A stretch of DNA of 64,000 nucleotides from NCEH01 sp002257205 (GTDB lineage: Bacteria; Pseudomonadota; Alphaproteobacteria; Rhizobiales; Xanthobacteraceae), in NCBI RefSeq assembly GCF_043195105.1, contig NZ_JBAFWO010000001.1. One strand, written 5' to 3'. Both the position numbers and the translations under genes were made by a program. Every line of letters starts with the position of its first letter. The stretch's first letter is position 1. Under the pieces are notes generated by a model that was not told the DNA's origin, made no database searches, and was given only the letters and a program-made list of their open reading frames with translations. Positions 34,365-45,325 of this stretch are shown here, one piece after another.

Positions 34365-35510
34365 GTGAAGACCCGACCCGTGAGCTCTGCCGTTCCCTCC
34401 CTCGCCGATTTTCGCCGCATCGTCATCAAGGTGGGCTCGGCCCTGCTGGTGGATTCCGCGCGCGGAAAAGTCCGCCTGCCGTGGCTCACCTCGCTCGCCG
34501 AGGACATCGGCGCGCTGCATGCCGAGGGCAAGGACGTGCTGGTGGTCTCCTCGGGCGCCATCGCGCTCGGGCGCACGGTGCTGGGCCTGCCGCGCGGCGC
34601 CTTGAAGCTGGAGGACAGCCAGGCCGCCGCCGCGGTGGGACAGATCGCGCTCGCCCGCACCTGGTCGGAAATCCTCGCCCATGAGAATGTCACCGCCGGC
34701 CAGATCCTGCTGACGCTGGGCGACACCGAGGAGCGCCGGCGGTATTTGAATGCCCGTTCCACCTTGGGGCGGCTGCTGGAGTATCGCGCGGTGCCGGTCA
34801 TCAACGAGAACGACACGGTGGCCACCAGCGAAATCCGCTATGGCGACAACGACCGCCTCGCCGCCCGCGTCGCCACCATGGCCAGCGCCGATCTGCTGGT
34901 GCTGCTCTCCGACATCGACGGGCTCTATACCGCCCCGCCCGCCACCAATCCCGACGCGCGCCATATCCCCGTCGTGCCGCGCATCACCGCCGAGATCGAG
35001 GGCATGGCCGGCGCCGCCGGCTCGGAACTCTCGCGCGGCGGCATGCGCACCAAGATCGAAGCCGGCAAGATCGCCACTTCCGCCGGAACGCACATGGTGA
35101 TCGCGTCCGGCCATGTGAAAAACCCGCTGCGGGCGATCCTGGACGGTGGGCGCTGCACCTGGTTCCTCAGCGGCGCCACCCCTGCGCGCGCCCGCAAGGC
35201 CTGGATCGGTGGGACATTGGAGCCGCGCGGCATCCTCCATCTGGACGAGGGCGCGGTCGCGGCCCTGCGGCGCGGCGCGAGCCTCCTGCCCGCCGGGGTG
35301 ACGCAGGTGGAAGGCCTGTTCGAACGGGGCGACGCGGTGCTGCTGCGCGGCCCGGACGGCGGCGAGATCGGCCGCGGGCTGGTGGCCTATGACAGCGACC
35401 ATGCCGAGCGCATCATCGGCCGCGCCAGTGCCGAGATCGAAACCATCCTCGGCTTCCAGGGCCGCCTGGAACTGATCCACCGCGACGACATGGCCGTGGG
35501 CGCGGAATAA
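34365..35510 (+). CDS. proB: Glutamate 5-kinase
   Basis: 381 residues; first step of proline synthesis. Amino-acid kinase domain: RRIVIKVGSALLVD, VVSSGAIALGRTVLG, INENDTVATSEIRYGDNDRLAARVA, LLSDIDGLYT and RGGMRTKIEAGKIA. A C-terminal PUA domain follows (GDAVLLRGPDGGEIGRGLVAYDSDHAE). GTG start at 34365; another GTG five codons on is equally possible. The usual proA neighbour is separated by a MITE-like element and an opposing gene. Confidence 0.96.
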   Translation: MKTRPVSSAVPSLADFRRIVIKVGSALLVDSARGKVRLPWLTSLAEDIGALHAEGKDVLVVSSGAIALGRTVLGLPRGALKLEDSQAAAAVGQIALARTWSEILAHENVTAGQILLTLGDTEERRRYLNARSTLGRLLEYRAVPVINENDTVATSEIRYGDNDRLAARVATMASADLLVLLSDIDGLYTAPPATNPDARHIPVVPRITAEIEGMAGAAGSELSRGGMRTKIEAGKIATSAGTHMVIASGHVKNPLRAILDGGRCTWFLSGATPARARKAWIGGTLEPRGILHLDEGAVAALRRGASLLPAGVTQVEGLFERGDAVLLRGPDGGEIGRGLVAYDSDHAERIIGRASAEIETILGFQGRLELIHRDDMAVGAE

Positions 35511-35537
35511 GGTGCCCGCTCGCCGCTCCGGCGGCTC

Positions 35538-35562
35538 TATGGAACCACCAAGTGGTTCCATA
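35538..35562. repeat. Perfect hairpin after proB
   Basis: Ten-base arms tatggaacca and tggttccata with a five-base loop. It lies 27 bases after the proB stop and may act as a terminator or belong to the repeat element that follows. It has no T-run. Confidence 0.6.
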
Positions 35563-35577
35563 TGGGTGGATCGCGCT

Positions 35578-35812
35578 CTAGCGCGGATCGACATTCATGG
35601 CTTTACGCCGTTGCAGGAGACGTCATGCACGGGCTTGTCCCGTGCATCCACGCGGCATCGCTGGTACCGGCTTTTCAAGGCCCGCGCGGTCGGCCCGGCG
35701 TGGGTGGCCGGGACAGGCCCGGCCATGACGGCTGGTGAACGAAAGACAATGGCGCACCCGCCGTCAGGCGCCTCGACGATGCACCTCGCCGCTGAATGTC
35801 GATCCGCCCTAG
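35578..35812. mobile_element. MITE-like palindromic element between proB and the FG-GAP gene
   Basis: About 235 bases with 20-base terminal inverted repeats (35578-35597 and 35793-35812, 19 of 20 paired). Nested inside is a second inverted-repeat unit: 35621-35652 (gcacgggcttgtcccgtgc hairpin) facing 35703-35730 (ggccgggacaggcccggcc hairpin), both bounded by cgtcatg/catgacg. Repeats of the cgtcatg-ccgggcttgtcccgg-catccacg type are widespread in Hyphomicrobiales genomes (known in general). No coding potential. Its right repeat includes the stop codon of the FG-GAP gene. Confidence 0.75.
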
Positions 35813-36660
35813 CGCGGGTAGGGCACCGTCACATGGCGCCCGCCCGGCAGGCCCACGACGACGGCCGGGCCGCCGGCATCCTGCGCCAGCTTGAAATTGG
35901 TGGTGGCGGGATCGGCCAGGGGCACGCGCTTCAGCACGTGCGGCCCGCCGGAAAAGGACACGAACAGCAGGCTGCGGCGATCGAAGGACGGGAGCGCGAG
36001 ATCGGCGATGCCGTCGCCGTCGAAGTCCGCGACCGCCGACATGCCCTGCTGGTTCGATCCCGCCGCATGATTGGACACGCCCGCAAATGCGGCGATTTCC
36101 TTCAGCGCGCCGCCCGAAAGGGTGAACACCCGCAACTGGCCCACCGCGTGAGGCTGCTGCACATAAGCGACATCGAGTCGGCCATCGCCATTGAAATCCG
36201 CGATCCCGGCCGGGTTCAGCCAGCGGTGGGGGCCGCCAGTGCTCGGCGATTGGGCGATGATGGCGAGTTGCCCGCCCCGCGGCGCGATCACCACCAGGGA
36301 TGTGCCGTGCCGCGCGGAGGTGCGCACCAGCACGATCTCGTCGCTGCCATCGCCGTCGAGGTCGGCGAGGCGGGGGATCCGGTCCTCGAACACCTCGTCC
36401 TCCGGCAGGACCAGCTTGAGGGTGCGCCCGTCCGTGAGGCGCACCACGAGGCTTGCGGCCTCATATTCCGCACCCAGGACGAAATGGCGATAGCGCCCGG
36501 TCGGATCGGCCAGATGGGCGGCGGCGATGTTTTTCACCCCGTGCGCCACCTGGCCGACCACGGCGGGCGCGTTCGACGGCGTGCCCGGAGTTGCGGCATG
36601 GGTTGGGCCGGCTGCGGCCAGGAGGGCAAGAAGCGGGATCAAGGAACGCAAGCTTTTCAT
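35809..36660 (-). CDS. Secreted FG-GAP/VCBS-repeat protein
   Basis: 283 residues from MKSLRSLIPLLALLAAAGPTHA, a clear signal peptide (cleavage after THA); a start three codons upstream is also open. Three Ca2+-binding FG-GAP loops are visible: DLDGDGSDEI, DFNGDGRLDV and DFDGDGIADL, spaced by about 60 residues, as in a partial beta-propeller. Probably periplasmic or extracellular. Inserted on the opposite strand between proB and proA. The C-terminal end coincides with the MITE-like repeat. Confidence 0.85.
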   Translation of the reverse strand: MKSLRSLIPLLALLAAAGPTHAATPGTPSNAPAVVGQVAHGVKNIAAAHLADPTGRYRHFVLGAEYEAASLVVRLTDGRTLKLVLPEDEVFEDRIPRLADLDGDGSDEIVLVRTSARHGTSLVVIAPRGGQLAIIAQSPSTGGPHRWLNPAGIADFNGDGRLDVAYVQQPHAVGQLRVFTLSGGALKEIAAFAGVSNHAAGSNQQGMSAVADFDGDGIADLALPSFDRRSLLFVSFSGGPHVLKRVPLADPATTNFKLAQDAGGPAVVVGLPGGRHVTVPYPR

Positions 36661-36874
36661 GCGGAGCAAGACCCGATGGGAGCCACGAAGCGCGCGACAT
36701 GGCCAAGGCCTAGCATGGCGGCGGCCGGCGTTAGCTCACATCTGCGGGAGGCCGGCGCGCCGGGAGCCCTTGCGTTAGGGGCTGTCGCCACGCACATAGG
36801 GCATGCTAATGAAATGCTGTCCCATGCCACGTGTGAGGCCGGGATATTGCGTGTTCCGTCCGTGAGTTGAAGCC

Positions 36875-38197
36875 ATGTCCACGTCCAGCGCCGCCCGAGT
36901 GAACGCCCTCGCGATCGCCGATCGTGCGGTGCCGCCGGTGGATATCGCCGGCACTTTGCTGGACATGGGCAAGCGCTCCCGCGCCGCCGCGCGCATTCTC
37001 GCGGTGGCGGACGCGGAGACGAAATCCCAGGCGCTCCTGGCCGCTGCCCGCGCCATCCGTGCCGCCACGCCCGAGATCCTCGCCGCCAATGCCGATGATC
37101 TGGTCCGCGCGCGCGCCGATGGCATGTCCGCCGCGTTCCAGGACCGGCTGGCCCTTACCGAAGCGCGGATCGAGGCGATCGCCGCCGGCATCGAGGCGGT
37201 GGCCGCCTTGCCCGATCCTGTCGGCAAGGTCACCGAACGCTGGACCCGCCCCAACGGCCTGATCATCGAGCGCGTGCGCACGCCGCTCGGGGTCATCGGC
37301 GTGATCTATGAGAGCCGGCCCAATGTGACCGCCGATGCAGCGGCGCTGTGCGTGCGCGCCGGCAATGCCGTGGTGCTGCGCGGCGGCTCCGACAGCCTGG
37401 GGTCGAGTGGCGCCATTCATAAGGCATTCGTCGCCGGGCTCGTGGACGCCGGCCTGCCGGCGGATGCGGTGCAGTTCGTGCCGTTCGCCGATCGCGGTGC
37501 GGTGGGCGAGATGCTCAAGGGCCTCGGCGGAAATCTGGACGTGATCGTGCCGCGCGGCGGCAAGGGCCTGGTGGCGCGGGTGCAGAGCGAGGCGCGGGTT
37601 CCCGTGTTCGCCCATCTCGACGGCATCGTCCATGTCTATGTCCACGCGCCCGCCGATCTCGCCATGGCGAAAACCGTGCTGCTGAACGCCAAGATGCGCC
37701 GCACCGGCATTTGCGGCGCCGCCGAGACGCTGCTGGTGGACGAAGCGAGCGCGCCGACCCATCTCAAGCCGCTGATCCAGATGCTGCTCGACGCCGGCTG
37801 CGAAGTGCGCGGGGATGCGGCGGCGCAGGCGGCCGATGCGCGCGTTTTGCCGGCAAATGATGCCGATTGGGACACGGAATATGAAGATGCCATCATCTCC
37901 GTGAAGGTGGTGGCGGGGCTGGACGATGCCATCGCCCATATCGAGGGGCACGGCTCGCACCACACGGATTCCATCATCACCCAGGACGAAGACGCCGCCC
38001 GGCGGTTCCTGGCCGAGGTGGATTCGGCGATCGTGATGCACAATGCCTCCACCCAGTTCGCCGACGGCGGCGAGTTCGGCTTCGGCGCCGAAATCGGCAT
38101 CGCCACGGGGCGCATGCATGCGCGCGGCCCGGTGGGGGCGGAGCAGCTGACTTCGTTCAAATACCGCGTTCACGGGGCCGGGCAGACCCGTCCGTGA
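36875..38197 (+). CDS. proA: Gamma-glutamyl phosphate reductase
   Basis: 440 residues; second step of proline synthesis. GSDSLGSSGAIHKAF, VIVPRGGKGLVARVQSEARVPVFAHLDGIVHVYV and RRTGICGAAETLLVDE with the catalytic Cys. The start (MSTSSAARVNALAIADRAVPP) follows agttgaagcc. The stop overlaps the nadD start by four bases. Confidence 0.97.
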   Translation: MSTSSAARVNALAIADRAVPPVDIAGTLLDMGKRSRAAARILAVADAETKSQALLAAARAIRAATPEILAANADDLVRARADGMSAAFQDRLALTEARIEAIAAGIEAVAALPDPVGKVTERWTRPNGLIIERVRTPLGVIGVIYESRPNVTADAAALCVRAGNAVVLRGGSDSLGSSGAIHKAFVAGLVDAGLPADAVQFVPFADRGAVGEMLKGLGGNLDVIVPRGGKGLVARVQSEARVPVFAHLDGIVHVYVHAPADLAMAKTVLLNAKMRRTGICGAAETLLVDEASAPTHLKPLIQMLLDAGCEVRGDAAAQAADARVLPANDADWDTEYEDAIISVKVVAGLDDAIAHIEGHGSHHTDSIITQDEDAARRFLAEVDSAIVMHNASTQFADGGEFGFGAEIGIATGRMHARGPVGAEQLTSFKYRVHGAGQTRP

Positions 38198-38895
38198 CCT
38201 GCATGACACGCGCGCGCGCCCCGGAAGCATCGCCGGCCGCGCCGCTCGGCGAGCGCGCCGCGACGCGCCTGCCGCTGGCCACGGCGGGCATGCGCATCGG
38301 CCTGTTCGGCGGCAGCTTCAATCCCGCCCACGGCGCGCATCGCGCCGCCAGCCTGCTGGCGCTGCGACGGCTGGGGCTAGACCGCGTATGGTGGCTGGTG
38401 ACGCCCGGCAATCCCTTGAAAGATAATCGTAATCTTCCCTCGCTCGCGGCGCGGGTGGGCTATGCTCGCACGGTCGCGCACCATCCGCTGATCGATGTCA
38501 CGGGTATCGAGGCGCGGCTCGGCACGCGCTACAGCTACGAGACGGTGGCGGCGCTGCGCGCGCGCCTGCCGCAGGTGCGATTCGTGTGGCTGATGGGGGC
38601 GGACAATCTCGCCCATTTCAGCCGCTGGCAGCGCTGGCGCGATCTTGCGAACCTCTTGCCCATCGCCGTGGTGGATCGCATGGGCGACAGCCTTGCCGCC
38701 ACGGCCTCGCTGGGGGCGCAGGCGCTGGGGCGTTTCCGCATCGACGAGAGCGACGCGGCCATTCTGCCGACCCTCGATCCGCCCGCCTGGGTCTTTCTCC
38801 ACGGGATGAAATCTCCTGTTTCCTCAACGGGAATTCGCGCCGCACAACAGGTCGCCGAGTGGCCGGCGCGCGGGGCGCTCGGCCACAAGTCTTGA
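38194..38895 (+). CDS. nadD: Nicotinate-nucleotide adenylyltransferase
   Basis: 233 residues with a GTG start overlapping the proA stop; internal ATG at 38203 is an alternative. A 35-residue N-terminal tail precedes the nucleotidyltransferase core MRIGLFGGSFNPAHGAHRAAS, then WWLVTPGNPLKD, and SSTGIRAAQ near the C-terminus. Makes deamido-NAD from NaMN and ATP. Part of the proA-nadD-rsfS-rlmH run. Confidence 0.95.
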   Translation: MTCMTRARAPEASPAAPLGERAATRLPLATAGMRIGLFGGSFNPAHGAHRAASLLALRRLGLDRVWWLVTPGNPLKDNRNLPSLAARVGYARTVAHHPLIDVTGIEARLGTRYSYETVAALRARLPQVRFVWLMGADNLAHFSRWQRWRDLANLLPIAVVDRMGDSLAATASLGAQALGRFRIDESDAAILPTLDPPAWVFLHGMKSPVSSTGIRAAQQVAEWPARGALGHKS

Positions 38896-39010
38896 TTTTC
38901 CCTTGATTTGAGCGCATTTTGACTATGTGGCCTCAGGGTTCGGCATCGCCTGCCCCAGGAGTCCACGTTAATTTTCGAGAGGATTTGGACCACTGTCCAC
39001 GACGGCTCTC

Positions 39011-39388
39011 ATGGCGGCCGCCCCCAACCCGGCGCCCGCATCGATTTCCGAAGCGCCTGACGCTGAGGAAGTCCTCGCCCTCGTTACCGCCCAGCTGGAC
39101 GACGACAAGTCGGAAGACATCGTCTCCATCGACCTGCGGGGCAAAACATCGATCGCCGATTATATGGTGGTGGCGTCCGGCCGCTCGCAGCGGCATGTCG
39201 GCGGCATCTCCGAGCACCTCATCGAGGCGCTGAAGGCAGCCGGTGTGCGCGACGTGCGGGTCGAAGGCCAGCCGGCCTGCGACTGGGTGCTCATCGACGC
39301 TGGGGATGTGATCATTCACGTCTTCCAGCCCGAGGTTCGCAGCTTCTATTCCATCGAGAAGATGTGGTCCGGGACCGCGCGCGCCTGA
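39011..39388 (+). CDS. rsfS: Ribosomal silencing factor RsfS
   Basis: 125 residues. VTAQLDDDKSEDIVSIDLRGKTSIADYMVVASGRSQRHVGGISEHLIEALK is the DUF143 core, followed by GQPACDWVLIDAGDVIIHVFQPEVRSFYSIEKMW. Binds L14 and blocks subunit joining in starvation. 115 bases of upstream DNA separate it from nadD. Confidence 0.96.
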   Translation: MAAAPNPAPASISEAPDAEEVLALVTAQLDDDKSEDIVSIDLRGKTSIADYMVVASGRSQRHVGGISEHLIEALKAAGVRDVRVEGQPACDWVLIDAGDVIIHVFQPEVRSFYSIEKMWSGTARA

Positions 39389-39424
39389 TGACGCGCGGCG
39401 TTTCCCGCTCGGGCTGAACGCGCG

Positions 39425-39907
39425 GTGCGCATTTCGCTGGTATGCATCGGCCGGCTGAAAGCCGGGGCCGAACGGGATCTTGTGACACGTTATGTCGAGC
39501 GGGCGCGGGCCAGCGGCCGCGCGCTCGGGCTCGCCGGCTTCGAGACCCTGGAATTTTCCGAATCCGCCGCGCGCCGCGCGGAGGACCGCATGAATGAGGA
39601 AGGCGCGGCCTTGCTCGCCGCGATCCCGCACGGGGCGATGGCGGTGGTGCTCGATCCGCGCGGCCGCTCGCTCACCAGCGAGGATTTCGCCACCCGCATC
39701 CAGACCGCCCGCGACAGCGGCACCGCCGCTTTGTGCCTCATCATCGGCGGGGCGGACGGGCTGGCCGAATCGCTGCGCGCGCGGGCCCAGCTGATGCTGG
39801 CGTTCGGCGCCGCCACCTTTCCCCACCAATTGGTGCGGGTGATGCTGGCCGAGCAGCTCTATCGCGCGACCACGATCCTCTCCGGCCACCCCTACCACCG
39901 CGCCTGA
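39425..39907 (+). CDS. rlmH: 23S rRNA pseudouridine(1915) N3-methyltransferase
   Basis: 160-residue SPOUT methylase with GTG start (MRISLVCIGRLKAGAERDL). AALCLIIGGADGLAESLRAR forms the SAM-binding knot and LMLAFGAATFPHQLVRVMLAEQLYRATTILSGHPYHR the family end. Downstream the sequence has short repeated tgagcctgg words and no terminator. Confidence 0.96.
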   Translation: MRISLVCIGRLKAGAERDLVTRYVERARASGRALGLAGFETLEFSESAARRAEDRMNEEGAALLAAIPHGAMAVVLDPRGRSLTSEDFATRIQTARDSGTAALCLIIGGADGLAESLRARAQLMLAFGAATFPHQLVRVMLAEQLYRATTILSGHPYHRA

Positions 39908-40113
39908 GCCTGGTGTCTGAGCTTCGTGCCTGAGCCTGGCGCGCCTGCGCCTCGCACGCGTGAGCTTGCCGTGTTTGCCCGCCTGTGTCGGCGTGCGATT
40001 TCTGGCGCGCGGGGGCCGGCATGGCCCTGCCGCGCCCGCGATTGCGCTATGTCCGGGGCGAAGCTGTGCGATGGTTTACACATCCTCAACTTCGCGTGCT
40101 TAAGTCTACGTTC

Positions 40114-41451
40114 ATGATCTTTCGCGCCGGGCCCTTCTTCTGCATGGTGGCGGTCGGCTTTGCGCTGGCGCAGGCCGGGTCCGCGCATGGCCAGCCGTCA
40201 TCCCCCGGAGCCGGCGCGCCGGTGCCGGTGCCGCGCGCCGTGAAGCCCGTGCCGCGCCCGCCGTCGGTCGATACCGAGGCGCTCCAGAACGATGTGCGCC
40301 GCAACGCCGCCTTTCAGGCCCAGCTCCAGGCCGATCTTGCCAGCGCCACCGGCGACCGGGGCAAGCTCTCCCAGATGCTGGTGGACACCACCACCCATAT
40401 CCGCGAGGTCGAGCAGAAGCTGACCGATGTGGAAAGCCGCATGGCCGAGCTGGACCGCAGCCGCTCCACGCTCGCCGCATCGCTGATGAGCCGGCGCGAG
40501 GTTCTGGCCGACGTGCTCGCCGCCCTGGTGCGCATGGGCCGCAATCCGCCGCCGGCGCTGCTGATGCGGCCCGACGACGCGCTCGATGCGGTGCGCTCGG
40601 CGATCCTGCTCGGCGCCCTGCTGCCGGAAATGCGGGTGGAGGCGGAAACGCTCGCCGCGGACCTCGCCGAAATGAACCGGGTACGAACCGAATTGACCCG
40701 CGCGCGCGACACGCTCGCCACCTTGCGCGGCGCGCTCGGCGAGGATCGCGCCCGTATCGCCGCGCTGGTGACGGAGCGCCAGCGGCGCCAGGCGGAGAGC
40801 GGTACCGCCCAGCCGGGCGACAAGGCCCAGGCGGAGTCCCTCGCCAAGGCCAGCGGCGACGTGCACGATCTCGTGACCCGCCTGGAAACCGAAGTGGCGC
40901 CTGCCGCCCGCGCTGCCGATGCGGCCCGCACCGCCCCGCCGGATGCCGCAGCGGCAGGAGGGGCGGGGAAGGCCCAGGTCGCGGCGCTCACCAACCCGGC
41001 CCGGCTCGCGCCCGCGATCGCCTTCACCGAGGCCAAAGGCTTGCTGCCATTGCCGGTTGCCGGGGTGCGGCTGCGCGAATTTGGCGCGCCGGACGGGCTC
41101 GGCAGCACGGAAAAGGGGCTGACCATGGCCACGCGGGCGGGCGCGCAAGTCGCGGCCCCGAGCGACGGCTGGGTGGTGTATGCTGGGCCGTTCCGCTCCT
41201 ACGGCCAACTCTTGATCATAAATGCCGGCGGAGGCTACCATATTCTCATGGCGGGAATGGAACGCATCACCGTGGACCTCGGGCAGTTCGTTCTGACCGG
41301 AGAACCCGTGGCGGTGATGGGAAACGGTCCCCGGGCGGCGAATTCGGCCTCGGGACAGCCCCATTTATATGTCGAATTCCGTAAGGACGGAATTTCAATC
41401 GATCCCGCCCCGTGGTGGGCGGCAACGGACAGTCAGAAGGTGCGCGGATGA
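40114..41451 (+). CDS. Murein hydrolase activator EnvC-like protein (M23 fold)
   Basis: 445 residues from MIFRAGPFFCMVAVGFALAQAG, a signal peptide; upstream open sequence is not coding-like. A long coiled coil (about residues 50-250: QNDVRRNAAFQAQLQADLAS, ELDRSRSTLAASL) is followed by a LytM/M23 domain (ITVDLGQFVLTGEPVAVMG, PHLYVEFRKDGISIDPAPWW). Catalytic zinc ligands are not evident in the M23 domain, as in activator proteins of amidases. Its stop overlaps the ctpA start by four bases. Confidence 0.9.
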   Translation: MIFRAGPFFCMVAVGFALAQAGSAHGQPSSPGAGAPVPVPRAVKPVPRPPSVDTEALQNDVRRNAAFQAQLQADLASATGDRGKLSQMLVDTTTHIREVEQKLTDVESRMAELDRSRSTLAASLMSRREVLADVLAALVRMGRNPPPALLMRPDDALDAVRSAILLGALLPEMRVEAETLAADLAEMNRVRTELTRARDTLATLRGALGEDRARIAALVTERQRRQAESGTAQPGDKAQAESLAKASGDVHDLVTRLETEVAPAARAADAARTAPPDAAAAGGAGKAQVAALTNPARLAPAIAFTEAKGLLPLPVAGVRLREFGAPDGLGSTEKGLTMATRAGAQVAAPSDGWVVYAGPFRSYGQLLIINAGGGYHILMAGMERITVDLGQFVLTGEPVAVMGNGPRAANSASGQPHLYVEFRKDGISIDPAPWWAATDSQKVRG

Positions 41452-42797
41452 TGCGTCGTACGTCTCTATTTCTCTTTGGCGTTGCGGCCGGCGCCCTTGT
41501 GGCCGTCGCGGCAACCCAGCCAGGTATGCTTTCGAGCATGACCGCGCAGGCGGCGGCTTCCGACACCTACCGCCAGCTCAACCTGTTCGGTGACGTGTTC
41601 GAGCGCGTGCGCTCCGATTATGTCGAGAAGCCCGACGACGCCAAGCTCGTGGAAAGCGCCATCAACGGCATGCTCCAGGGCCTGGATCCGCACTCGTCCT
41701 ACATGGACGCGAAGAGCTTCCGCGACATGCAGGTGCAGACCCGCGGCGAGTTCGGCGGCCTCGGCATCGAGGTCACCATGGAAGACGGCCTCGTGAAGGT
41801 CATCGCCCCCATCGACGACACCCCGGCGGCCAAGGCGGGCGTGCAGGCCGGCGACATCATCACCAAGCTCGACGACGACCAGGTGCAGGGCCTCACCCTG
41901 AACCAGGCGGTGGAGAAGATGCGCGGCGCGGTCAACACGCCGATTCGCCTCACCATCGCCCGCAAGGGCCAGGACAAGCCGATCGAGATCAAGGTGGTGC
42001 GTGACACCATCAAGATCCGCGCGGTGCGTTCGCGCATCGAGAATGGCGACATCGCCTATCTGCGCATCACCTCGTTCAACGAGCAGACCTTCGACAATCT
42101 GAAGAAGGCGATCGAGGACACCACCGCCCAGATCGGCCCCGACAAGATCAAGGGCTATATCGTCGACCTGCGCAACAATCCCGGCGGCCTGCTCGACCAG
42201 GCGATCGCCGTGTCGGACGCGTTCCTGGAGAAGGGCGAGATCGTCTCCACCCGCGGCCGCAATGCCGACGAGACCCAGCGTTTCAACGCGCGCGGCGGTG
42301 ATCTGACCAAGGGCAAGCCGGTGATCGTGCTGACCAATGGCGGTTCCGCCTCAGCCTCGGAAATCGTCGCCGGCGCCCTCCAGGACCACAAGCGCGCGAC
42401 CATTCTCGGCTCGCGCTCGTTCGGCAAGGGTTCGGTGCAGACCATCATCCCGCTCGGCGGAAACGGCGCGCTGCGGCTCACCACGGCGCGCTATTACACG
42501 CCGTCGGGCCGCTCGATCCAGGCCAAGGGCATCGAGCCGGACATCATCCTGATCCAGGATCTGCCGGACGACCAGAAAGCCAAGCTCGGCGCCGCCGCCG
42601 GCGACACAACGCGCGGGGAAGCCTCGCTGAAGGGGCATCTGAAGAACGGCGACGACGAGCAGGCGGGTTCGCCCTCCTACGTCCCCGCCGATCCGAAGGA
42701 TGATACCCAGCTGAAGATGGCGGTGGAACTCCTGGAAGGCACCATCAAGAACGCCGCCTTCCCGCCGAATCCCAACAAGACCACCTCCGCCAACTGA
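41448..42797 (+). CDS. ctpA: Carboxy-terminal processing protease (S41)
   Basis: 449 residues with an N-terminal anchor (SLFLFGVAAGALVAVAATQ). PDZ domain about 85-165 (GGLGIEVTMEDGLVKVIAPIDDTPAAKAGVQAGDII). Catalytic Ser in VLTNGGSASASEIVAGALQDHKRA and Lys in GSRSFGKGSVQTIIPL. Degrades tail-exposed envelope proteins. ATGA overlap with envC. Confidence 0.96.
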   Translation: MMRRTSLFLFGVAAGALVAVAATQPGMLSSMTAQAAASDTYRQLNLFGDVFERVRSDYVEKPDDAKLVESAINGMLQGLDPHSSYMDAKSFRDMQVQTRGEFGGLGIEVTMEDGLVKVIAPIDDTPAAKAGVQAGDIITKLDDDQVQGLTLNQAVEKMRGAVNTPIRLTIARKGQDKPIEIKVVRDTIKIRAVRSRIENGDIAYLRITSFNEQTFDNLKKAIEDTTAQIGPDKIKGYIVDLRNNPGGLLDQAIAVSDAFLEKGEIVSTRGRNADETQRFNARGGDLTKGKPVIVLTNGGSASASEIVAGALQDHKRATILGSRSFGKGSVQTIIPLGGNGALRLTTARYYTPSGRSIQAKGIEPDIILIQDLPDDQKAKLGAAAGDTTRGEASLKGHLKNGDDEQAGSPSYVPADPKDDTQLKMAVELLEGTIKNAAFPPNPNKTTSAN

Positions 42798-43211
42798 GGC
42801 GATTCCGGGCGGTCCGCCCTCACGGCCCGCTCGAAGGTTCAGGACCCGCCGGTTGTGCCGGCGGGTCTTTTTTTGCCGGAAAAAGAGTGTTTCCTTTTTG
42901 CATCGCACGCGCGGCGCGATGGCTTGCCGGCAGTGCATTTTGTGGGCAAAGCTGCAGTATAAAAGGAAAATTTCTGCCCTAAGGGCAGGGAATTGCGGGC
43001 CTTGCGGGGCCGCGGTGCGTCAATGCGGCACTGTGCCCTTCACTCGGTCGTGTTGCCGCTTCGCAAAGCCTGTGTTAGGCAACCCCGACTTCCGGAGACC
43101 GGCCTTGCCGGCGTTTCGGGGGTGAGCATCGATATTCCCAACAGATCAAGGGTTTGGGTCTCCAATCGCGCGGATCGCGCGGCGGAGGTTGCGGACCCGA
43201 GAGAGGCGCGG
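42798..43211. other. Intergenic region between ctpA and the ATP synthase operon
   Basis: 414 bases. It holds the ctpA terminator and then a region upstream of atpH. A TATAAA at 42958-42963 may be a -10 but lacks a good -35. A small palindrome ctgccct/aagggcag lies at 42974-42988, and further on the sequence is unremarkable with no gene. The atp promoter is presumably here. Confidence 0.5.
42843..42875 (+). terminator. Rho-independent terminator after ctpA
   Basis: Ten-base perfect arms gacccgccgg and ccggcgggtc, loop ttgtg, followed by seven to eight T. Ends the obgE/proA-to-ctpA transcript before the atp operon. Confidence 0.95.
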
Positions 43212-43765
43212 GTGGCGGAGACGATCGTGTCAGGCATGGCGGGGCGCTATGCGACCGCACTGTTCGAATTGGCGAACGAGGCGGGAACCCTCGACGCCGT
43301 GAAGGCAGACCTCGGCACGTTGTCGGGCCTGATCGCGGAGAATGCCGACCTCGGCCGTCTCGTGCGCAGCCCGGTCTTCGGCGCCGAGGAGCAATCCCGC
43401 GCGATGGCCGCCGTGATGCAGAGCATCGGCATCACCGGCATCACCGCGAATTTCGTGAAGCTGGTCGCCAGCAACCGCCGTCTGTTCGCGCTGCCGACCA
43501 TGATTTCCGGTTTCAACGCTCTCGTCGCCGCCCATCGCGGCGAGGTGACGGCGCAGGTGACTGCCGCCGAGCCGCTGAGCGACACCCACATTGCCGCGCT
43601 GAAAGAAGCGCTGGCTCAAAAGACCGGCAAGGACGTGAGCCTCGACGTGACCGTCGATCCGTCCATCATCGGTGGTCTGATCGTGAAGCTCGGCTCGCGC
43701 ATGGTCGATGCTTCTTTGAAGACCAAACTCAATTCTATCCGGCATGCGATGAAAGAGGTCCGCTG

Positions 43766-43766
<1 letters not shown>
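43212..43766 (+). CDS. atpH: F1Fo ATP synthase delta subunit
   Basis: 184 residues from GTG (MAETIVSGMAGRYATALFELANEAGTLDAVKADL). Longer upstream frame is open but lacks similarity. DVSLDVTVDPSIIGGLIVKLGSRMVDASLKTKLNSI is the conserved C-terminal block. Peripheral stalk subunit. Stop overlaps atpA start by one base; first gene of atpHAGDC. Confidence 0.95.
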
Positions 43767-45295
<1,529 letters not shown>

Positions 45296-45325
45296 GCCTT
45301 TCCTCGAGATTGATGGACGGGCGCA

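Noticed and set aside
39908..40113. Repeat element after rlmH
   Set aside because: Short tgagcctgg-type words recur two or three times only, without inverted repeats or known element structure.
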